DNA of 64,000 bases from Companilactobacillus insicii (GTDB lineage Bacteria > Bacillota > Bacilli > Lactobacillales > Lactobacillaceae), in NCBI RefSeq assembly GCF_003946015.1, contig NZ_RHNU01000002.1, forward strand, positions 62,001 through 126,000, given 5' to 3'. How positions within the stretch are numbered: position 1 is the stretch's first letter; each line of letters opens with the position of its first letter. Positions 7,139-15,709 of the stretch are shown one piece after another. Position numbers and translations under genes: made by a program. The notes under the pieces were generated by a model that searched no databases, was not told the origin of the DNA, and saw nothing but the letters and a program-made list of their open reading frames with translations.

Positions 7139-8566
7139 ATGCAATTTCAAAATATTAAAAATAACGAATCATCTAATAGTCATGCATCAGTGGTAAAGAT
7201 TGCTATTATACTTGTAGCCGGTGCAATTGCACCAATGTTAGACACAACCATGACTAACGTTGCCATAAACACAATTATGAAAGATCTTAATAGTTCTGTA
7301 AATATGGTACAATGGGTTACCACAAGTTATATTTTAGCACTAGGAATAGTCGTTCCCATTGCTGGATGGATGGTAGATCATTATAGCGGCAAAAAGATTT
7401 ATTTAATAGCTTTATCACTATTCCTTTTTGGATCAATTATTTCGGGAATATCCACAAGCATTAATCTATTAATACTTGGACGAATTATTCAAGGTGCAGG
7501 CGCAGGTATAATTATTTCAATATTAACTACTCTAATAGTTCGTGCTACTGGTACACAAGGGCTTGGCAGTATCATGGCAATTGTAGGTTTACCAGCTATT
7601 TTAGCACCTATTCTAGGGCCAACATTTGGTGGCTTCATAATCAAAGCACTCAACTGGCACTGGATATTTTACATTAACATCCCTATCGCATTAGCCTCAA
7701 TTGCCTTACTGTACTTCATGATGCCCCCATTTGAACCAACTCAAGCAAAAAAGGCATTCGATTGGACAAGCATCTTCCTATTAGGAGGATCATTCACGAC
7801 ACTAATACTAGGTGTCACCAAACTAAGTACTAGTAGCAAAGTACTTAACTCTGACGTACTAGTACCAATACTAATTGGTATCGTCTTAATAGTTGGTTAT
7901 GTATTTTATGCAAAATACTTTCCTAAAAAAGCACTAGTAAGTCTTAAATTATTCAGCTTTCCTAGTTTTACCGCATCTAGCATCCTTCTATTGATGTCTG
8001 GGTTGACCATTAACGGAGCTATGTTTATCCTCCCACTATACTTACAAAATATCCGTGGACTCAGCGTTATGATGTCAGGAGTATACCTAATCTCCCAAGG
8101 AGTCGGATTGTTAATTTCTCGTAGCCAAATTGGAAAATTAACTGATCAAATAGGTGCTCGCTGGGTAGTCTTGGTATCAATTTTGATCGCACTTATTGGT
8201 ACCTTACCATTCGCATTTTTTAATGCCAATACAGATACATGGATCATTTTACTAACATTATTCGTCCGTGGTATTGCTCAAGGAGGCATGACGATTCCAA
8301 TCATGTCAGATTCTTATTCAGGTGTCCCTATCGAATTGATTTCTGAAGCTACTACAGCATCAAGAATGTTGCAAAATATCGGTGGTGCATTTGGAACTGC
8401 TTTGTTAGCAACTTGGATTCAGAAACAAATGACTGGTCAAACAATGACATTGTCTCATTTAAATTCCGCTTATCAGAGTGCATTCGTTGTCACTGTAATC
8501 GTTACTATTTTGGCGGTAATTCCAGCATGGTTCTTGAGCCATAACATCAGCGCAAACAAAAAGTAG
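7139..8566 (+). CDS. MFS drug exporter, DHA2 (14-helix) family
   Basis: 475-residue proton-driven exporter of the EmrB/QacA type. About 14 hydrophobic segments are visible, with the family motif around LDTTMTNVAINTI in helix 1 and the WVTTSYILALGIVVP and GRIIQGAGAGI motifs. I chose the ATG at 7139 because TTGGAG lies 9 nt upstream; an upstream ATG at 7130 overlaps that ribosome site. Divergent TetR gene suggests drug or toxin induction. Its TAG stop lies in the left arm of a terminator shared with menG. Confidence 0.9.
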   Translation: MQFQNIKNNESSNSHASVVKIAIILVAGAIAPMLDTTMTNVAINTIMKDLNSSVNMVQWVTTSYILALGIVVPIAGWMVDHYSGKKIYLIALSLFLFGSIISGISTSINLLILGRIIQGAGAGIIISILTTLIVRATGTQGLGSIMAIVGLPAILAPILGPTFGGFIIKALNWHWIFYINIPIALASIALLYFMMPPFEPTQAKKAFDWTSIFLLGGSFTTLILGVTKLSTSSKVLNSDVLVPILIGIVLIVGYVFYAKYFPKKALVSLKLFSFPSFTASSILLLMSGLTINGAMFILPLYLQNIRGLSVMMSGVYLISQGVGLLISRSQIGKLTDQIGARWVVLVSILIALIGTLPFAFFNANTDTWIILLTLFVRGIAQGGMTIPIMSDSYSGVPIELISEATTASRMLQNIGGAFGTALLATWIQKQMTGQTMTLSHLNSAYQSAFVVTVIVTILAVIPAWFLSHNISANKK

Positions 8567-8587
8567 GACGTCAGTCCTACTTTTTTT
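8557..8587. terminator. Bidirectional terminator shared by the exporter and menG
   Basis: Stem AAAAAGTAGGAC / GTCCTACTTTTT with loop GTCA. The stop codons of both convergent genes lie in the arms, one in each. Confidence 0.85.
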
Positions 8588-9284
8588 CTCCAAAATGAAT
8601 TGCTGCCGATTTTAGCATCAGATTTTTAACCCTGACATTTTCAAAGCCAGCCTTACGATACATTTCTACCAATTGGGTGATACTAACAAACTTGTTAACA
8701 GAATCATCTAAATATTGATATTCATTTTTCTTAGAAGCAAATAATTTTCCCATCATAGGCATTAGCTTGTCAAAATAAACTTTCCAACCTAATCTAACTA
8801 CTGGTGTTTCCACTTTATATGCCTCTAAACAAACAATCTGTCCGCCTGGTTTTAACACTCGGTAGATTTCTTTAAGTACGGCATTAGCGTCAGGAACGTT
8901 ACGCAAACCAAATCCGATTGTAACAACATCAAAGCTATTATCTAAAAATGTGAGATTCATTGCGTCGCCAGCCAGTAATTCAACATTCTCTAATCCGGAC
9001 TTTGCAACCTTGCTCTGACCAATCTTGAGCATTTCTTGACTAAAATCCATACCTGAAACCATCGCTAAAGGAAACTTCTTACCTAATAAGATTGTCCAAT
9101 CAGCAGTCCCACAACATAAGTCCAAAATACGCTTAGGATGATTATTAATCATGTCAGTCGCTTTGATACGCCATTTATTGTGCGTACCTAAGCTCATAAT
9201 CGAATTCATCTTGTCGTAATCAGTCGCAATAGAATTAAATACTTTTCGGACATCATGTTCAGGAACCTTATTTGTTAAAGCCAA
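8577..9284 (-). CDS. menG: Demethylmenaquinone methyltransferase
   Basis: 235-residue SAM-dependent C-methyltransferase of the UbiE/MenG family, which methylates demethylmenaquinone in the last step of menaquinone synthesis. It shows the family start (DVRKVFNSIATDYDKMN), the SAM-binding motif LDLCCGTADWT and the TIGFGLRNVPD motif. Starts at TTG with GAGGTG 5 nt upstream. No other men genes are in the window; lactobacilli often keep menG and rely on scavenged quinone precursors or have the pathway elsewhere. Only 26 bp separate it from the upstream phosphatase gene, so the two may be cotranscribed. Confidence 0.9.
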   Translation of the reverse strand: MALTNKVPEHDVRKVFNSIATDYDKMNSIMSLGTHNKWRIKATDMINNHPKRILDLCCGTADWTILLGKKFPLAMVSGMDFSQEMLKIGQSKVAKSGLENVELLAGDAMNLTFLDNSFDVVTIGFGLRNVPDANAVLKEIYRVLKPGGQIVCLEAYKVETPVVRLGWKVYFDKLMPMMGKLFASKKNEYQYLDDSVNKFVSITQLVEMYRKAGFENVRVKNLMLKSAAIHFGEKK

Positions 9285-9310
9285 AATTACACCTCAATTT
9301 AAAATATCGT

Positions 9311-9919
9311 CTAATCTATGTTGTTCTTTCTTCCGTAGTAATTCAAATACTTATTTCCAGACTTAGAAATAGTATATTTAGATACTCCCGCATTATCTGG
9401 TTGAATGATTGCTGAAACATTCTCAGCACCAGTTACAACCTTTAAGAATGAGCGACTAACAAAACCGTGACAGACAACCATAATTTTTTCGTCACCTTTT
9501 TTGCCCATATCGTTCATAAAATCTTCAACTCGTTTATAAACATCTTCGTACTCTTCGCCATCTTTACAATACTTAGTATAGTTGGGAAGCAAATAATCAT
9601 TCTCATCAAATACTTCTGGATATTTAACTTTTAATTCATCTTCAGTCAAGCCGTCCCAACTACCATAGTCAGCTTCGTAAAGTCTTTTATCTTCTTTTAC
9701 TTCGTGAATTCCTTGGTTTAAAATTTCAGCAGTTTGCACAGCACGTTTCATCGGGCTTGTGTAGACCTCATCAAACATATGAACATCAATGTGCTTCTCA
9801 AGCTCTTCAACTTGTTTAATTCCGTTGTCATTTAAGGGTTTATCAGTCGACATACCGTTGATACGGCCTTCATAATTAGTATCAGTTTCTCCGTGTCTTA
9901 CAATGTACAATTCAACCAT
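9311..9919 (-). CDS. Histidine phosphatase family protein
   Basis: 202 residues. The phosphohistidine motif RHGET is at about 8-12, a second Arg at about 59 (TSPMKRAVQTAE), the Glu in EADYGSWDGL and the second His in VVCHGF near 154: a full phosphoglycerate-mutase-like catalytic set. These small cytosolic enzymes are mostly phosphatases for sugar phosphates or similar; the substrate cannot be read from sequence. It lies just upstream of menG. Confidence 0.85.
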   Translation of the reverse strand: MVELYIVRHGETDTNYEGRINGMSTDKPLNDNGIKQVEELEKHIDVHMFDEVYTSPMKRAVQTAEILNQGIHEVKEDKRLYEADYGSWDGLTEDELKVKYPEVFDENDYLLPNYTKYCKDGEEYEDVYKRVEDFMNDMGKKGDEKIMVVCHGFVSRSFLKVVTGAENVSAIIQPDNAGVSKYTISKSGNKYLNYYGRKNNID

Positions 9920-9979
9920 AGTATAAAAATTCTCTCCTCTTGTCAGCGCTTTACGTTCATGTCTTTAAGTATTTCATTA

Positions 9980-10008
9980 TTGACAATGCATTTCAACTCT
10001 ATTATGAT
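9980..10008 (+). promoter_or_regulatory. Promoter of the uracil permease
   Basis: -35 TTGACA (9980-9985), 17 bp, -10 TATGAT (10003-10008). A near-consensus promoter feeding the PyrR attenuator. Confidence 0.8.
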
Positions 10009-10020
10009 TAAGAAAATCAA

Positions 10021-10113
10021 ATAGTCCTTTAAACATTGGTCCCGTGAGGCTAAAAAGGTAACACGTTAAGTCTTTTATTTCGCATGAACACGGGATAGAG
10101 GACTATTTTTTTT
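10021..10113 (+). promoter_or_regulatory. PyrR attenuator
   Basis: The RNA contains TCCCGTGAGGCT, matching the PyrR binding loop consensus (ARUCCNGNGAGGYU). TCCCGTG pairs with CACGGGA and ATAGTCCT with AGGACTAT, the latter followed by nine T, forming the terminator. PyrR with UMP should promote termination, so the permease is made when pyrimidines are short. Confidence 0.85.
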
Positions 10114-10115
10114 TG

Positions 10116-10353
10116 CAGAGAGCGGAGGCGGGCGTTTAAACCTTGAGCATTACCTAGACTAATGGATTTGCCACGCAGTGGTGAAGCCATTAGTTGTAGT
10201 AAGCGCAGAGGTTTGCCTGCCGCAGCTCGTTTTCGAAAACGAGTTCCGAAAGACAGATTCCTGCGCCTGCTACAGATAGTGAATGCGTCGCTTCGCGCCA
10301 CCTACACTATCTTAGGCAGTGCTCAGAATCTCCCGTCTTTCTCCACTCTCTAA
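10116..10353. repeat. 235-bp imperfect palindrome in the permease leader
   Basis: GC-richer than its surroundings. It is centred on a perfect 18-bp palindrome at 10226-10243 (CTCGTTTTCGAAAACGAG). The outer ends pair AGAGAGCGGAG (from 10117) with CTCCACTCTCT (to 10351). Between them lie paired blocks (GCGCAG/CTGCGC; CTTGAGCA/TGCTCAG) and side hairpins AATGG..CCATT and ATAGTG..CACTAT. It sits between the attenuator and the ribosome site. It looks like a MITE- or REP-like element. The apparent reading frames on both strands are by-products of its composition. Confidence 0.8.
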
Positions 10354-10378
10354 TAAAAAAATCGGGGGAAAAAGTATC

Positions 10379-11662
10379 ATGGATGCAAACGACAAATCGT
10401 ATAGAAACCCGGAAGCGGTTATCGATTTATACGAAAAGCCACCTTTGGGTAGCTGGTGGCTCTTATCTTTACAGCACCTATTCTCAATGTTTGGAGCAAC
10501 AGTCCTTGTACCATTGTTAATTGGATTGGATCCTGGTATTGCGCTATTCAGTTCCGGTATTGGTACCATTTTACATATTTTAATCACCAAAGGTAGAATA
10601 CCTGCCTATATGAGTTCCAGTTTTTCTTTCATCGTTCCTAGTGTTGCCCTAATGAAAACTGCTGGATATGCCGGAGTTGCACAAGGTACTATTGCCGTCG
10701 GTCTAGTTTACCTCGTTGTTGCTTTGATTGTCGCATTTGCGGGATCAGATTGGATTGACAAAGCTTTACCTCCAATCGTAGTTGGACCAATTATCATCGT
10801 TATTGGACTATCTGTAGCAGGATCTGCTGCCGACAACGCCATGATGAATAATGGACATTACGACTTAAAATTCTTTATTATTTCAATGATTACTTTATTC
10901 TTAACTGTCTTATTCAACATGTACTTCAAAGGATTCTGGAGCAACATTGCTATCTTGCTTGGAATCGTCTGTGGATACATTATTTCAATAGCCTTTGGTA
11001 TTGTGGACTTTTCAAAAGTTGCATCAACACCTTGGCTACAATTACCACAATTTGAATTTCCATTCATCAGCTACACACCTAAGAAGATTTATTGGGACGC
11101 CATATTGAGTTTCGCACCAATTGCCTTCGTAACCATGGCTGAGCATCTTGGACACATTATGGTACTTGATGAATTAACACACAGAAACTTCTTTAAGAAC
11201 CCTGGACTTCACAGAACACTTGCTGGTGATGGTACAGCATCAATCTTCGCTGGTTTAGTCGGTGGTCCACCTATAACATCATACGGTGAAAATATCGGTG
11301 TTATGGCTGTTAATAAGATCTTCAGTGTCTATGTCATCGTTGGTGCCGCCGTATTCGCTGCACTATTTGGGTTCGTTGGAAAGTTGAGTGCTTTGATTCA
11401 AACTATTCCTGGACCAGTTATCGGTGGTATCAGTTTCGTATTATTTGGTGTTATTGCATCAAGTGGTTTAAGAATTCTAGTTGATAACAAAGTCGATTTC
11501 AATAAAAAACACAATCTTATGATTGCGTCAGTAATTCTAGTTATTGGTATTGGTAATGCATACTTGAAGATTGGAACATTCCAATTTACAGGTATCGGTG
11601 TTGCTACTATCGTTGGTATTGTCTTGAACCTTATCTTACCTAAAAAAGCCTTATCAGAATAA
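10379..11662 (+). CDS. pyrP: Uracil permease (NCS2 family)
   Basis: 427-residue nucleobase/proton symporter. The PyrR attenuator upstream points to uracil rather than xanthine. NCS2 features: WWLLSLQHLFSMFGATVLVP at the N-terminus, AEHLGHIMVLDEL in the substrate site and GGPPITSYGENIGVMA. I chose the ATG at 10379 because GGGGA lies 9 nt upstream; the longer frame begins inside the palindrome. The terminator is embedded in the 3' end of convergent fbp, whose stop abuts this gene. Confidence 0.9.
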   Translation: MDANDKSYRNPEAVIDLYEKPPLGSWWLLSLQHLFSMFGATVLVPLLIGLDPGIALFSSGIGTILHILITKGRIPAYMSSSFSFIVPSVALMKTAGYAGVAQGTIAVGLVYLVVALIVAFAGSDWIDKALPPIVVGPIIIVIGLSVAGSAADNAMMNNGHYDLKFFIISMITLFLTVLFNMYFKGFWSNIAILLGIVCGYIISIAFGIVDFSKVASTPWLQLPQFEFPFISYTPKKIYWDAILSFAPIAFVTMAEHLGHIMVLDELTHRNFFKNPGLHRTLAGDGTASIFAGLVGGPPITSYGENIGVMAVNKIFSVYVIVGAAVFAALFGFVGKLSALIQTIPGPVIGGISFVLFGVIASSGLRILVDNKVDFNKKHNLMIASVILVIGIGNAYLKIGTFQFTGIGVATIVGIVLNLILPKKALSE

Positions 11663-13576
11663 TCAATGTTTCAAACGAGCAGATAGAACTTCTATCTGCT
11701 TTTTTATTTTCTCGCCAATATCTGTATCAGCAACTGTCTTACGTTTAACAGATTGTTCAATCACGCGCTTAGTTGAAACAACATCAGTCATATCTTCGAT
11801 TGCTCTTTTACGAGTAGTAAACGGCTCATGGGTAACTAGCTGTAATCCATATGAATTAGACAGCAACGTATATCCACCTATTCCTGTGGTTTTGTGATAT
11901 GGCTTAGACATCCCCCCATCGATCACAAAAATCTTACCATTTGCCATAATAGGCGTATGTCCAATCTTAACTGGTGTATGTCCATTAATAATGTGTCCTT
12001 GCTTGGTATCTAAATCAAATTCCTTCAGCAATTTGTCCGCAAACCACTCCTCTTTACGAAGAGAATAGTAAGGATTCTTCTTCTCATGTTGTAACTCTTT
12101 GTTATCTACAAAGTAACGCTCAAAGGTTGTCATAGCTTCTTTACCAAATAATGGAGATAGCTTACCCGTCCAAAGGTACCAAAGAATATCGGAATTAAAA
12201 CATTCTTCAACTTGCGGCTTTTGAAAGGCATTCTTCAGAGTTACTTCGAAGAAATCAAATAAATTCTTACCAGAATACTCCTTGTCGCCTAATTTCAAAC
12301 TCAACATTTCGCCATTCTCATCCACTGGCACACAGCCATGAAGCAACAAGTTACCGTTATAACGAAGGTACATTGACCCATTATTTAACATGTATCCCAT
12401 GTGATAACGAAGTTTTGGTGAAGCGATGAACTGCTGAATCAAATTATCTAGGATTCGCTGTTCTTCTTTAGTTAACTCGTATGGATCTTCTGGGTCCACT
12501 AATTGGAAACAACCATCAGTAATATCATACTGATTACCATTAATAGTAACTTTTTTTCTGTCGTCACTTAATTTATCCAATAACATACGTGATTCCATAT
12601 TAAAGTCTGGATTGCGCTTAATAGCCTGTCCTTCCAGCTTAAACTGCATGATTGACATGGCTTGTTGCACACAATTATTACGTTTTTCTAACTTAGAAGA
12701 GATTTTTGTACCTGTATCTGACTTTGGTTTGAAAGAGTCCAAAGGTTGATAGTTTTTTAACGCAAATTTTTCTAGCTTCTCAAAATCAATTCCATACGAA
12801 TCACTTAAAATATCCAAATTATCATATCGTGCGCTGATCCTAACAAGATTAGCCATACACAATTTTGAGCCAGCAGCACTACCGATCCAGAGAATATCAT
12901 GATTTCCCCACTGAAAATCAAGACTCCCCCAACGTTTCATCAAGTGTTCAATAATATAATCTGGATGTGGACCACGATCATAGACATCGCCAATAATGTG
13001 TAAATGATCAACAACAAGACGTTGAATCGTATGACAAGTGGAAATAATGAAAGCATCTGCCATATCCAAACTGATTATATTGTCCATTACCTCACGGTAG
13101 TATTGGTGTTTCGTTGCATCTACTGTATCAGCATATAATAATTCTTCAGTAATGTAGACAAAGTCTGGTTTGATGGCCTTTCTAACTTTTGAACGTGTAT
13201 ATTTATTTGCTGTATAACGCAACATTTCAATCAAATTATTAAAGGTTGTCATGTACCATTGACATAGCTCTGGTTTTGTTTTGATATTCTTCTTAGTCTG
13301 CTTCAATATTTCAGAAGGGTAATAGATTAAAAAGGCTAACTTTTTTTGGCTCTCCTCGGTCAACCGTCCAGTGAATAACTCACCAATCTTTTGTTTAGTA
13401 TTACCCGATCCGTTCCGCAAAATGTGTGCGAACTCGTCATATTCTCCGTGAATATCGCTGATGAACGCTTCAGTTCCTTTAGGCAAATTCAAAATTGCCG
13501 ATAAATTGATTATTTCAGATTTTATCTCATTAGTACTTGTGAATGTTTTTTGCATATTATGGACTATACCTTTCAT
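11663..13576 (-). CDS. fbp: Class III fructose-1,6-bisphosphatase
   Basis: 637 residues, the normal size of the Firmicutes-type class III enzyme that makes fructose 6-phosphate for gluconeogenesis and cell-wall sugars. Metallophosphatase motifs are in order: FISDIHGEYDEF (about 38-49), GDVYDRGPHPD, WGNHDILW, and a C-terminal NGHTPVKIG. The first ATG has no ribosome site; an ATG 21 nt inside (13555, MQKTFTST) has AAAGG 13 nt upstream and may be the true start. It has a promoter at 13619-13647 and is divergent from the aldo/keto reductase gene. Confidence 0.93.
   Translation of the reverse strand: MKGIVHNMQKTFTSTNEIKSEIINLSAILNLPKGTEAFISDIHGEYDEFAHILRNGSGNTKQKIGELFTGRLTEESQKKLAFLIYYPSEILKQTKKNIKTKPELCQWYMTTFNNLIEMLRYTANKYTRSKVRKAIKPDFVYITEELLYADTVDATKHQYYREVMDNIISLDMADAFIISTCHTIQRLVVDHLHIIGDVYDRGPHPDYIIEHLMKRWGSLDFQWGNHDILWIGSAAGSKLCMANLVRISARYDNLDILSDSYGIDFEKLEKFALKNYQPLDSFKPKSDTGTKISSKLEKRNNCVQQAMSIMQFKLEGQAIKRNPDFNMESRMLLDKLSDDRKKVTINGNQYDITDGCFQLVDPEDPYELTKEEQRILDNLIQQFIASPKLRYHMGYMLNNGSMYLRYNGNLLLHGCVPVDENGEMLSLKLGDKEYSGKNLFDFFEVTLKNAFQKPQVEECFNSDILWYLWTGKLSPLFGKEAMTTFERYFVDNKELQHEKKNPYYSLRKEEWFADKLLKEFDLDTKQGHIINGHTPVKIGHTPIMANGKIFVIDGGMSKPYHKTTGIGGYTLLSNSYGLQLVTHEPFTTRKRAIEDMTDVVSTKRVIEQSVKRKTVADTDIGEKIKKQIEVLSARLKH
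11678..11706 (+). terminator. Terminator of the uracil permease inside fbp
   Basis: Stem AGCAGATAG/CTATCTGCT and T6. The hairpin bases encode part of the last residues of the convergent fbp product. Confidence 0.75.
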
Positions 13577-13618
13577 TTATGAAATAGCTATCATTCCTAA
13601 TAGACGTGGACATCTCGA

Positions 13619-13647
13619 ACTATACCAAATATAGAATCGTTTTACAA
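13619..13647 (-). promoter_or_regulatory. Promoter of fbp
   Basis: Minus strand: -35 TTGTAA (13647-13642), 17 bp, -10 TATAGT (13624-13619). Confidence 0.6.
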
Positions 13648-13694
13648 GAATCACAAAATCTTTTGCGTTAGAATATTTGTATGGAGGTTTTCAT

Positions 13695-14579
13695 ATGACT
13701 TTAAAATTAGACTCGACAGTAACTCTTAACAATGGCGTTGAAATGACACAATTAGGATTAGGTGTTTGGAAGGTAAATAATTCTGGTGCATCTCAATCAG
13801 TTCAATGGGCTATCAAGCATGGATATAAAGCTATTGATACTGCTAAACAATATGGTAACGAAAAAGGTGTTGGTGAAGGGTTACAAAAAGCTCTTGCCGA
13901 CAATAACATGAAACGTGAAGATATTTTTCTAACTACAAAAATATTTAACGGTGATCAAGGTTATGAATCAACTCTTGAAAACTTTGAAGGTCAACTAAAG
14001 CGTCTGCAAACAAACTATGTTGATCTACTATTGATCCACTGGCCAGTTAATGGCAAGTACTTAGATACATGGCATGCACTTGAAAAAATCTATCGTGACG
14101 GTAAGGCACGTGCAATTGGTGTATCCAACTTCAATATTGCTAAAATGAAAGATGTCATCTTACATGCATCTATCAAACCAGCAGTTAACCAAATGGAATT
14201 TCATCCACTTTGCCAAGAAGAGGATATCAAGGACTTTTGTGACAAACACAATATCTATCTAGAAGCTTGGTCACCACTTGGTGGTGGTGCTGTACTCGGT
14301 GATACACGTTTGAAGGCTATTGCCGCAAAGTATCACAAGTCAGTTGCTCAAGTCATCTTACGTTGGGACTTACAACGAGGTATTATTACAATTCCTAAAT
14401 CAGTCCATGAAGAACGTATTATTCAAAATGCTGATATTTATGACTTTGAACTAAGTGACGCAGATGTCGCTGAAATCAGTGGTTTCGACACTGATAAACG
14501 TAGCCTCTGGTATGGCGACTTTGCCTGGAGTGGAAATCCTGATGGATTCAAAGACTCTGTCGAAGTTTGGGACGATTAA
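13695..14579 (+). CDS. Aldo/keto reductase
   Basis: 294-residue cytosolic NADPH-dependent carbonyl reductase of the 2,5-diketogluconate reductase group. Catalytic tetrad visible: Asp in AIDTAKQYGNE, Tyr in the same motif, Lys in LTTKIF, His in LLIHWP. The cofactor motif IPKSVHEERI is near the C-terminus. ATG at 13695 is set by GGAGG 8 nt upstream. Substrate unknown. Confidence 0.9.
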   Translation: MTLKLDSTVTLNNGVEMTQLGLGVWKVNNSGASQSVQWAIKHGYKAIDTAKQYGNEKGVGEGLQKALADNNMKREDIFLTTKIFNGDQGYESTLENFEGQLKRLQTNYVDLLLIHWPVNGKYLDTWHALEKIYRDGKARAIGVSNFNIAKMKDVILHASIKPAVNQMEFHPLCQEEDIKDFCDKHNIYLEAWSPLGGGAVLGDTRLKAIAAKYHKSVAQVILRWDLQRGIITIPKSVHEERIIQNADIYDFELSDADVAEISGFDTDKRSLWYGDFAWSGNPDGFKDSVEVWDD

Positions 14580-14584
14580 AAAGA

Positions 14585-14701
14585 GCGTAAAAAACAAGTT
14601 TAACTTCTGAGCATAACCACGAATACCCCCGTATTTACGTAAGTAAATGCGGGGGTATTCGTGGTTATGCTCAGAAGTTGTATTTTTCTACGCGTTTACG
14701 C
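14585..14701. terminator. Very long hairpin between convergent genes
   Basis: Arms 14602-14638 and 14643-14679: 37 bp with only one G-T pair, loop GTAA. The pairing extends outward past an internal loop (GCGTAAA at 14585-14591 with TTTACGC at 14695-14701). It probably terminates both the reductase and the convergent ApbE-like gene, but it is far longer than needed for that. Confidence 0.7.
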
Positions 14702-14744
14702 TGCATATTTAATAAACTTTACAGTTATATCACAGCAACCTTTC

Positions 14745-15527
14745 TCACTTTTCTTTGATATTATCAAGGTTAAGACCTTTTTTATTTTGATGGCGGCCCA
14801 AAATACCTTCTGTAAAAATGACAGACTCTTGATTATCAATTAGCATCCCTGACAAATAAAAGTTACGAATAATATTAGTAAATTTCATTGTTCCAGCTGT
14901 AATTCCTACATTAGCCCAAATATCAGTATCAACTAAAGAATTGCCAACAACAGCTAATTCTTGAATTGCATCCATTTGGTCTTTTTCAAGATATTTTGTC
15001 CGACTATTTATTTTGGAAGTCGAAATGGAACCATATCTCATTTTGTAAGTTTTTAATACTGTTTTAATTTCCCATTCAAAATTAGTCGATGGACGAACGG
15101 CAAATTTAGCATTACCTCTACCTTCTAGTGAAATACCAATTACATTCTCATTTTCAAATAATGGGACCATAAATCTATTGAATGATTGCTCAATTGCCCA
15201 ACTTTTAATTAACTTGGTTGGATCACCGTTGAAATAAACTTCAAAGGACCCATTAGTAAGTTCACCAACAACAACTGACTTTGAATAAACTGACTTAAAC
15301 GCCTCAGAATTTAACAACGGCTGTTTATCACCGCGTTGAAAACGAGAAACTAGTGAATCATCTCTAAAAGGCGAATATTCTAAATCGATTTTTTCTAAGA
15401 AGGCATTCATTTTTTCATAAGTGTTGATCATTATATCTTCACTTTTATCGTCTGTCTTATTGAATGCCAAACGGATAATAAAAGGAATATTCATTGCATT
15501 TATTGTTTTAGTTAGAAATTCAGTCAT
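14745..15527 (-). CDS. ApbE-like (FAD:protein FMN transferase family) protein 1
   Basis: 260 residues, no signal peptide or lipobox. ApbE-type blocks are visible in order: IDLEYSPFRDDSLVSRFQRGD (about 35-55), TNGSFEVYFNG, the PTKLIKSWAIE block that corresponds to the family's DPSGIVKGWAID, and DTDIWANVGITAG near the C-terminus. The family moves FMN from FAD onto a Thr of target proteins. This copy is shorter and diverged, and I cannot confirm the metal and flavin ligands, so activity is uncertain. Start ATG has GGGAG 9 nt upstream. A paralogue lies just upstream on the same strand. Confidence 0.65.
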   Translation of the reverse strand: MTEFLTKTINAMNIPFIIRLAFNKTDDKSEDIMINTYEKMNAFLEKIDLEYSPFRDDSLVSRFQRGDKQPLLNSEAFKSVYSKSVVVGELTNGSFEVYFNGDPTKLIKSWAIEQSFNRFMVPLFENENVIGISLEGRGNAKFAVRPSTNFEWEIKTVLKTYKMRYGSISTSKINSRTKYLEKDQMDAIQELAVVGNSLVDTDIWANVGITAGTMKFTNIIRNFYLSGMLIDNQESVIFTEGILGRHQNKKGLNLDNIKEK

Positions 15528-15677
15528 AAGCAATTACTCCCTTTTTTAATTATTTTCACAGTTTTAAATTTTATTTTTAGTTAGGACGTCTATCTTGACT
15601 CCTTAACTACATTGTAAACGGATTTTGTGAACAAAATATGACGGAACTTAGAAAATTAATAATCGTTTATAGACACT

Positions 15678-15709
15678 AAAAACTCCCAAAATATAATGAG
15701 AGTTTTTTA
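15678..15709. terminator. Terminator after ApbE-like gene 2
   Basis: Stem AAAAACTC/GAGTTTTTT with a 14-nt loop; its right half overlaps the last codons of the gene that ends at 15707. Confidence 0.5.

Noticed and set aside
10050-10353. Overlapping Arg-rich frames on both strands at the palindrome
   Set aside because: They arise from the GC-rich inverted repeat, carry no ribosome sites and translate to mirror-like low-quality protein.
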